DNA of 7,000 nt, from the NCBI GenBank assembly GCA_041670885.1, contig JBAXYJ010000152.1:1-7000 (forward strand), in the 5' to 3' direction. The notes under the pieces were generated by a model that saw only the letters and a program-made list of their open reading frames with translations, was not told where the DNA came from and did not search any database. This stretch comes from JAJBWD01 sp041670885 (GTDB lineage Bacteria > Bacillota > Clostridia > Clostridiales > Clostridiaceae). Shown here piece after piece: positions 4,486 through 7,000 of this stretch (position 1 is the stretch's first letter; each line of letters begins with the position of its first letter). The position numbers were made by a program, and so were the translations under genes.

Positions 4486-5187
4486 TTGGTAAAAAAAATT
4501 GAAAGAACTTATGGCAAAACATTAAAAGGTTTGTTTTTCGCTGTAAACCCAATTAAAAAGCTGCTTCTTAAAACAAATTGCACAGTGCATAAATTCATTA
4601 ATATTCAGGCAATAAGAATAATTGGGAATAATGGACACAGTGAAATAAAGCAGTTTTATAAAAAAAATATAGACAGATTAAATGAAGGAGTAACCTGGGC
4701 TGATGCTGATTTTAAATCTTCAAACCACTTTTATCATTATAAAGAAGGTAAAGGATTGTATGGCTTTTCAAATGCATTAGTGGAAGGAAAGAAATATTAC
4801 AACAAAGCAGAGGATTGCTATAAAAAAAGTGATTTAGAAAATGCTGTGTTTTACCTGGGGGCTGCGGCTCATCTGATTCAGGATGCAACTGTTCCCCAGC
4901 ATATAAATAATAAGCTGCTAAACAGGCACAGAGGCTTTGAACTGTGGATAATATCTAAACTTCTGTCAAACTATGAATTCTATGAGAAAAATGAAATAAA
5001 AAGATATAATGGGTTTGAAGAATACATTAAAAACAATGCCATATTTGCCAGTATAGCTTTTGAGAAATACGAAGAATTAGAAGACAGAGAAGAAAGATAT
5101 TCAAAAATAGCACCTCTTATAATTAAAGAAGCTCAAAGCACAACAGCAGGATTTTTAATAGACTTTTATGAAAAAAACCATAAATGA
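4486..5187 (+). CDS. Zinc-dependent phospholipase C-like protein, no signal peptide
   Basis: The 233-residue, mostly helical protein belongs to the zinc-dependent phospholipase C (alpha-toxin / S1-P1 nuclease fold) group. Metal ligands can be placed by motif: His35, Asp73 or Asp75 in W-A-D-A-D, His81, then His129-x3-Asp133-x5-His139 in A-A-H-L-I-Q-D-A-T-V-P-Q-H, and His148-x3-Glu152. The spacing of the last five matches Clostridium perfringens alpha-toxin (126/130/136 and 148/152). The toxin's C-terminal lipid-binding C2-like domain is absent. There is no obvious signal peptide and no N-terminal tryptophan ligand, so the protein may act inside the cell and its substrate is unknown. The TTG start is supported by AAGGTAGTGAT (4472-4482). 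It begins 12 bases after the propeller gene, in the same frame. Confidence 0.8.
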   Translation: MVKKIERTYGKTLKGLFFAVNPIKKLLLKTNCTVHKFINIQAIRIIGNNGHSEIKQFYKKNIDRLNEGVTWADADFKSSNHFYHYKEGKGLYGFSNALVEGKKYYNKAEDCYKKSDLENAVFYLGAAAHLIQDATVPQHINNKLLNRHRGFELWIISKLLSNYEFYEKNEIKRYNGFEEYIKNNAIFASIAFEKYEELEDREERYSKIAPLIIKEAQSTTAGFLIDFYEKNHK

Positions 5188-5198
5188 AGTAATTTTAG

Positions 5199-5225
5199 TT
5201 CTCTCATAAGAGAGAATTGTTTTTT
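5199..5225 (+). terminator. Intrinsic terminator after the phospholipase-like gene
   Basis: TTCTCTC (5199-5205) pairs with GAGAGAA (5210-5216) around an ATAA loop and is followed by TTGTTTTTT (5217-5225). It closes the 2695-5187 gene group. The next start codon is only 14 bases downstream, with no promoter between, so it may also limit transcription of the radical SAM gene. Confidence 0.85.
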
Positions 5226-5239
5226 AGTTAGGAGAAAAA

Positions 5240-6931
5240 ATGAAAATACTATTAGTTGGAATTAATTCAAAATTTATTCACAGTAATTTAGCAATAAGGT
5301 ACCTGTCAGCATACACAAAGGATTTAAAATATAATATTAAAATTAAAGAATATACAATAAATGATTTAATGGAAAATATATTAAGAGGAATTTTAGAGGA
5401 AAAATCTGATATAATCTGCTTTTCCACCTATATTTGGAATACCGAAATAGTAAAAAAACTTGCACGGTTAATTAAAATTGTAACGGATAATACAAAAATT
5501 TTATATGGAGGTCCTGAAGTATCCTTTGATGGCAAAGGGTTTTTAGAAAAAAATGAAGGAGAATACATAATAGAAGGAGAAGGAGAGGAGACCTTCAGGG
5601 AATTTGTCATAGCTTTAAATAATAAAAAACCACTCAGTGGGATAAAAGGTCTATATTACAAAGAAAAAGATGGTATAAGATATAACGGACAAAGAGAAAA
5701 TATGGATATGAACCTGGTTATATTTCCTTATGAAGAAAATGAAAATTTCGATAATAAAATAGTATATTATGAAGCCAGCAGGGGCTGCCCTTATAGATGT
5801 AAATACTGCCTTTCCTCGGTAGACCGAAACACCAGATCTTTAAATATCGAAAGAGTAAAGAAAGACCTTAAGTATTTTGTGGATAAGAAAGTAAACTTAG
5901 TAAAGTTTGTTGACAGGACCTTTAATATTAATAAAGAGTTTACATCTGAAATATGGGAGTATCTGATTGAATTAGGAGGAGATACCTGCTTCCATTTTGA
6001 AATATCTGCTAAACTTCTTACTGATGACCAGATTAAGATTCTGAAAAAGGCTCCTGAAGGAAAATTTCAGTTTGAAGTTGGTGTTCAGACTACAAACGAT
6101 GAAGTACTTATAAATATAAACAGGAGAGGCAGTTACTCTGAAATAAAAGAAAAGGTAATAAAAATTCAAGAATCAAAAAATATAAAACAGCATCTTGATT
6201 TAATTGCAGGTCTTCCGGGAGAAAATTATAAATCGTTTGTTAATTCCTTTAATCAGGTTTATAGTCTAGGAGGAGAGGAGCTGCAGCTGGGATTTTTAAA
6301 GCTTCTAAAAGGATCCTTAATGTATGATGAGGCAGATTTATGGGGCATAAAATATTCACCTTATCCTCCCTATGAGGTTTTAAAAACAAAGGACATAAGT
6401 TATTATGAGCTTCAAAAGCTTAAAAAAGTTGAAAAGCTGGTAGATAAGTACTATAACAGTAATAGATTCAGCTTGATTTTAGATTATCTTATAAGTAAAT
6501 TTGATAATTCCTATGATTTTTATTATAAGTTATCTCTATATTTTACCAAGATGGGCTATTATGAAAGACCTATTTCCAACGATAATTATTATAAGGCACT
6601 AATTGATTTTTACATTAATGAAAATGGACAAAAGGATAATTCATTTAGTGAAATATTAAAATATGAATACTTAAAATATAACAAAAAAAGAGGTATCCCG
6701 GATTTCCTGAAAAAGAAAATTGATAAGGAAGAATACAACAAAATAAAGGAATCAGTTTTTGCAGCAGGACTTAATATAGACAGGGAAAGCATGTACATAG
6801 AAAAATTCAGTATTGATATATTAAATTACATAAAATCAAAAGAAATTAAAAAAGATAACTGCTATGTAATATTTAATATTAAAGATGAAGAGGATATACA
6901 TTATTTTGTCAATAATAATCTTATTAAATGA
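5240..6931 (+). CDS. Cobalamin-binding-domain radical SAM protein (DUF4080 type)
   Basis: The 563-residue protein has an N-terminal Rossmann-like B12-binding domain (about 1-130), with G-I-N-S-K-F-I-H-S-N-L-A at 7-18 and Y-G-G-P-E-V-S at 89-95. A radical SAM domain (about 173-370) carries the 4Fe-4S motif Cys183-x3-Cys187-x2-Cys190 in R-G-C-P-Y-R-C-K-Y-C. Further family landmarks are F-V-D-R-T-F-N (223-229), F-E-V-G-V-Q-T-T-N (278-286) and D-L-I-A-G-L-P-G-E (320-328). The C-terminal part (about 370-563) matches the DUF4080 arrangement. The classic D-x-H-x-x-G cobalamin motif is absent, as in many class B radical SAM proteins. Relatives are methylases or related radical enzymes; the substrate cannot be inferred. 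AGGAGA (5230-5235) precedes the ATG. Expression may depend on read-through of the terminator just upstream. Confidence 0.85.
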   Translation: MKILLVGINSKFIHSNLAIRYLSAYTKDLKYNIKIKEYTINDLMENILRGILEEKSDIICFSTYIWNTEIVKKLARLIKIVTDNTKILYGGPEVSFDGKGFLEKNEGEYIIEGEGEETFREFVIALNNKKPLSGIKGLYYKEKDGIRYNGQRENMDMNLVIFPYEENENFDNKIVYYEASRGCPYRCKYCLSSVDRNTRSLNIERVKKDLKYFVDKKVNLVKFVDRTFNINKEFTSEIWEYLIELGGDTCFHFEISAKLLTDDQIKILKKAPEGKFQFEVGVQTTNDEVLININRRGSYSEIKEKVIKIQESKNIKQHLDLIAGLPGENYKSFVNSFNQVYSLGGEELQLGFLKLLKGSLMYDEADLWGIKYSPYPPYEVLKTKDISYYELQKLKKVEKLVDKYYNSNRFSLILDYLISKFDNSYDFYYKLSLYFTKMGYYERPISNDNYYKALIDFYINENGQKDNSFSEILKYEYLKYNKKRGIPDFLKKKIDKEEYNKIKESVFAAGLNIDRESMYIEKFSIDILNYIKSKEIKKDNCYVIFNIKDEEDIHYFVNNNLIK

Positions 6932-7000
6932 CAAGACTGCATAAAACCATATAAATTTGTTATTTAAAGCTGAAAACGAAGACAAAATATAATTATTTAG

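Overview
The window looks like chromosomal DNA of a low-GC Firmicute, most likely a clostridium. It is AT-rich throughout. Genes are preceded by strong purine-rich AGGAGG-type ribosome binding sites, two genes start with TTG, and intrinsic terminators are hairpins followed by T tracts. The families present (short NfeD plus a paraslipin, a rubrerythrin relative, a zinc phospholipase C-like protein, a cobalamin-type radical SAM protein) are common in anaerobic clostridia. That assignment is inferred from composition and gene content; no rRNA or tRNA is present to confirm it.

Layout. Positions 1-80 (minus) hold the first 26 codons of a gene leaving the window. It has the MerR-like helix-turn-helix start typical of the IS607-family serine recombinase TnpA, so the left edge is probably one end of a mobile element. 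About 400 bases without a gene follow (81-481). They hold the recombinase promoter, an 11-bp perfect inverted repeat lying on it, several short repeats, and a promoter for the next operon. At 482-1846 (plus) is a two-gene membrane operon: a short NfeD protein and a stomatin-like SPFH protein. A bidirectional terminator at 1854-1882 separates it from a convergent flavin reductase-family gene (1870-2433, minus), whose stop codon lies inside the terminator hairpin.

The 261-base region between the flavin reductase gene and the divergent rubrerythrin-like gene is the most interesting noncoding part. Read on the minus strand it can form an 8-bp closing stem with an inner hairpin, followed by a good intrinsic terminator about 40 bases before the flavin reductase start codon. 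That is the layout of an attenuator or riboswitch. I could not match it to a known class.

At 2695-5187 (plus) three genes are closely spaced: a rubredoxin-ferritin-like (reverse rubrerythrin type) protein, a membrane-anchored or secreted sugar dehydrogenase-type beta-propeller starting with TTG, and a zinc phospholipase C-like protein without a signal peptide, also starting with TTG. A terminator at 5199-5225 ends this group and sits only 14 bases before the last gene, a 563-residue cobalamin-binding-domain radical SAM protein (5240-6931). The last 69 bases contain nothing I can assign.

How the genes work together: NfeD and the SPFH protein form a recognised pair in membrane organisation. 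The flavin reductase and the rubrerythrin-like protein share a redox theme across a divergent regulatory region. I cannot show that the propeller, the phospholipase-like protein and the radical SAM protein form a pathway. I found no defence system, CRISPR array or clearly new system; the leader RNA candidate is the best lead.
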